From: Eubacteriales Family XIII. Incertae Sedis bacterium
GTDB taxonomy: Bacteria > Bacillota > Clostridia > Peptostreptococcales > Anaerovoracaceae
Length of the DNA: 34,330 nt
Reading direction: 5' to 3'
Assembly (NCBI GenBank): GCA_031266515.1
Contig: JAISAW010000102.1
Span: forward strand, 1-34,330
Position 1 is the first letter of the stretch, and every line of letters starts with the position of its first letter. Shown piece after piece: positions 32,655 through 34,330 of this stretch. A program made the position numbers and the translations under genes. The notes beneath the pieces were generated by a model. It saw only the letters and a program-made list of their open reading frames with translations, made no database searches and had not been told where the DNA came from.

Positions 32655-33818
32655 ATGAACAAGGAGTTTATATCTGCGCTCGACCAGATCGAGAAGGAAA
32701 AGAACATTCCAAAGTCGTTGCTGCTCGATGCCGTATCCAGAGCGCTTATTTCTGCGTACAAAGGAAAGAACAAGGCAAACGACGAAGAGCTCAGGGTCGA
32801 GATTGACGAAAAGACAGGCGTTATCGATGTGCTCCGGATCAAGACAGTGGTCGAGGAGATCACCGACCCGGAAAACGAAGTTTCGCTGGAGGAGATGCGC
32901 GAGTACGACGACAGCTACGAAGTGGGAGACCAGGCGGAGTTCCCCTACCCGGTCGAAGAGTTCAGCCGCATAGCCGCCCAGACCGCAAAGCAGGTGGTCG
33001 TCCAGGCCATAAGGGATGCGGAGCGCAGCATGATCTTCGAAGAATACAAAGACCGGCAGGGCGAGCTTATCACCGGGACGATCCAGCGGGCAGGCAGCGG
33101 CCCTGTGTACGTGACGCTCGGCCGCACAGAGGGGATAATGCCACTCAACGAACAGATACGCGGCGAGAAATACACGCAAAACGCGAGGATGAAGTTCTAC
33201 ATCCTTGAAGTCAGGAACGTGCCAAAGGGCCCGCAGATATTCCTTTCAAGGACCCATCCAAACCTCGTCAGGAAGCTGTTTGAGCTGGAAGTGCCCGAGA
33301 TAAGGGAAAACATCGTGAGCATCGAAAGCCTGGCGAGAGAGGCCGGGAGCAGGACCAAGATGGGCGTACTTTCGACGGACGAGAGCGTTGACCCGGTCGG
33401 GGCTTGCGTAGGCAACAGGGGCAACAGGGTCCAAGCCGTCGTGGAAGAGCTTGGCTATGAAAAGATAGACATTATCCCGTGGGTCCCGGACAACGATGAA
33501 GCGAATATCAACAGCGCGCTGGCACCCGCAGGAGTGGAAAAAATAGTTTTTGACTCCGAGGAAAACAAGGCTACGGCTATAGTCCCCGACTACCAGCTGT
33601 CGCTTGCGATAGGAAAAGAAGGGCAAAACGTCCGCCTGGCTGCAAGGCTGTGCGGCGTCAAGATAGACATCAAGAGCCATACGCAGTACTACGGCGACGG
33701 CGAAGCCTTTGAAAATGAGGCCTTCGGCGTGGAGCTTGATGAGGAAGGTTTCTACAAGACGGACAGCATAGAAGACACCAGGGAAACAGCGGAGAGCGAT
33801 GGGCAAAGCGAACAGTAA
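32655..33818 (+). CDS. nusA: Transcription termination/antitermination factor NusA
   Basis: 387 residues: an N-terminal RNA polymerase-binding domain (about 1-125), an S1 domain (about 132-200, GTIQRAGSGPVYVTLG), then KH1 and KH2 (about 225-345) with the hallmark GACVGNRGNRVQAVVEEL and the AIGKEGQNVRLAA helix. The C-terminal tail of about 35 residues is acidic and lacks the extra repeats of proteobacterial NusA, as is normal for Firmicutes. AAAGGGAACG lies before ATG 32655. Its 3' end overlaps the next gene by 20 bases. It modulates pausing and termination. Confidence 0.96.
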   Translation: MNKEFISALDQIEKEKNIPKSLLLDAVSRALISAYKGKNKANDEELRVEIDEKTGVIDVLRIKTVVEEITDPENEVSLEEMREYDDSYEVGDQAEFPYPVEEFSRIAAQTAKQVVVQAIRDAERSMIFEEYKDRQGELITGTIQRAGSGPVYVTLGRTEGIMPLNEQIRGEKYTQNARMKFYILEVRNVPKGPQIFLSRTHPNLVRKLFELEVPEIRENIVSIESLAREAGSRTKMGVLSTDESVDPVGACVGNRGNRVQAVVEELGYEKIDIIPWVPDNDEANINSALAPAGVEKIVFDSEENKATAIVPDYQLSLAIGKEGQNVRLAARLCGVKIDIKSHTQYYGDGEAFENEAFGVELDEEGFYKTDSIEDTRETAESDGQSEQ

Positions 33819-34095
33819 GCACACACCCATGCGGCGGTGCAACGGATGCATGAAATCGTTTCCAAAGAAGGAACTGCTGCGACTGGTCGTGGCCGACGAC
33901 AAGGTGGTCGTCGATCCCGGCGGGAAGACCGAGGGCAGGGGGGCGTATCTATGCAGATCGGAAGACTGCCTGAGCAAAGCTCTCAAGAAAAAAAGATTCA
34001 CAAACGTGATGACAAGAAAATTGACGGAAGATGAAGCCGAAGCTGTAAAAGCGGCGATCGGGGTGGCGGAAGGCCGCTCGGAGGTAAGTGAATGA
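33799..34095 (+). CDS. rnpM: RnpM/YlxR family RNA-binding protein
   Basis: 98 residues with the family signature PMRRCNGCMKSFPKKEL near the N-terminus and the GGKTEGRGAYLC motif about 30 residues later. YlxR, renamed RnpM, binds RNase P RNA in Firmicutes. The start ATG 33799 lies inside the nusA 3' end; GGAGAG is very close (two bases), so coupling to nusA is likely. The L7Ae-like ylxQ gene that often follows is missing; infB begins directly with an ATGA overlap. The C-terminal 25 residues are acidic and variable. Confidence 0.9.
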   Translation: MGKANSKHTPMRRCNGCMKSFPKKELLRLVVADDKVVVDPGGKTEGRGAYLCRSEDCLSKALKKKRFTNVMTRKLTEDEAEAVKAAIGVAEGRSEVSE

Positions 34096-34330
34096 AAGTA
34101 TCCGAACTTGCAAAAGAACTGAAAAAGACAAACAAAGAGATCATCGAGAAAGCGAATGAGCTCGGCATACCCGCAAAGGGCGCCACGAAAAATCTCGATG
34201 ATATCGAAGTGTCTCGAATCCGTTCAAGTTTTGAAAGCCATGAGAAAGAAGCGGCTGAGGAACAGAAAAGCCGCTTGATGCCGAGGCGAAAACCGAAAGC
34301 CATCGTCGAGGAAGAAAAGAGGCAGGCTGA
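34092..34330 (+). CDS. infB: Translation initiation factor IF-2, N-terminal part (runs off the window)
   Basis: The first 79 codons are present. The opening residues KVSELAKELKKTNKEIIEKANELG form the IF2_N domain (the helical module at the N-terminus of IF-2), followed by charged linker sequence. The GTPase and C-terminal domains lie beyond the window. GGAGG (34080-34084) is well spaced before ATG 34092, and the start overlaps the rnpM stop as ATGA. The rimP-nusA-rnpM-infB order confirms the identity. Confidence 0.93.
   Translation, partial: MKVSELAKELKKTNKEIIEKANELGIPAKGATKNLDDIEVSRIRSSFESHEKEAAEEQKSRLMPRRKPKAIVEEEKRQA

Overview
The window looks like chromosomal DNA from a fairly GC-rich, Gram-positive-type anaerobe of the Clostridia (Firmicutes). 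The evidence is the combination of a SigH-type sigma factor, CarD next to a YacL-type PIN-TRAM protein, Mini-ribonuclease III, the Lachnospiraceae-like form of thymidylate synthase, LysM/G5 cell-wall hydrolases, purine-rich Shine-Dalgarno sequences and TGA used as a stop. The genus cannot be named from sequence alone. No rRNA, tRNA, CRISPR array or intact insertion sequence was found.

Layout, left to right. (1) lysS, then a 389-base gap with a likely promoter and a three-hairpin leader in front of an EF-G-like GTPase. (2) A 142-base palindromic element separates that gene from a minus-strand operon: response regulator, histidine kinase, radA. (3) A divergent intergenic region carries back-to-back promoters and a perfect 18-bp palindrome. 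From it runs a plus-strand housekeeping run: carD, yacL-like, a fused ispD-ispF, proS and a NUDIX gene. (4) Two consecutive cell-wall hydrolases share one scaffold (membrane anchor, LysM, G5) and differ in the catalytic end, NlpC/P60 versus M23. (5) A 2431-residue surface protein has a beta-helix-like N-terminal half and about 1-kb tandem cassettes. (6) A small accessory island holds an apparently leaderless MNT nucleotidyltransferase overlapping a HEPN gene, an ORF broken by an in-frame TGA, and a GIY-YIG gene. (7) cysS is preceded by a strong promoter and an overlapping short upstream ORF. It is followed by a 143-base imperfect palindrome, an EamA transporter, mrnC, thyA, folA, rlmB and sigH. 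(8) A promoter and a hairpin leader start the rimP-nusA-rnpM-infB operon, which runs off the window.

How the genes fit together. Most of the window is translation and RNA metabolism (lysS, proS, cysS, EF-G-like, infB, rimP, nusA, rnpM, mrnC, rlmB), with isoprenoid (ispDF) and folate/thymidylate (thyA, folA) steps interleaved. The cell-surface block (two hydrolases plus the giant protein) is contiguous and probably acts on or in the peptidoglycan layer. The signals that standard gene calls do not explain are intergenic: a structured leader, two large palindromes of unrelated sequence, several short dispersed repeat families present in two or three copies, two promoters placed so that transcription should begin at the start codon, and a recent-looking 2,001-base-offset duplication inside the giant gene. 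These are listed as findings.
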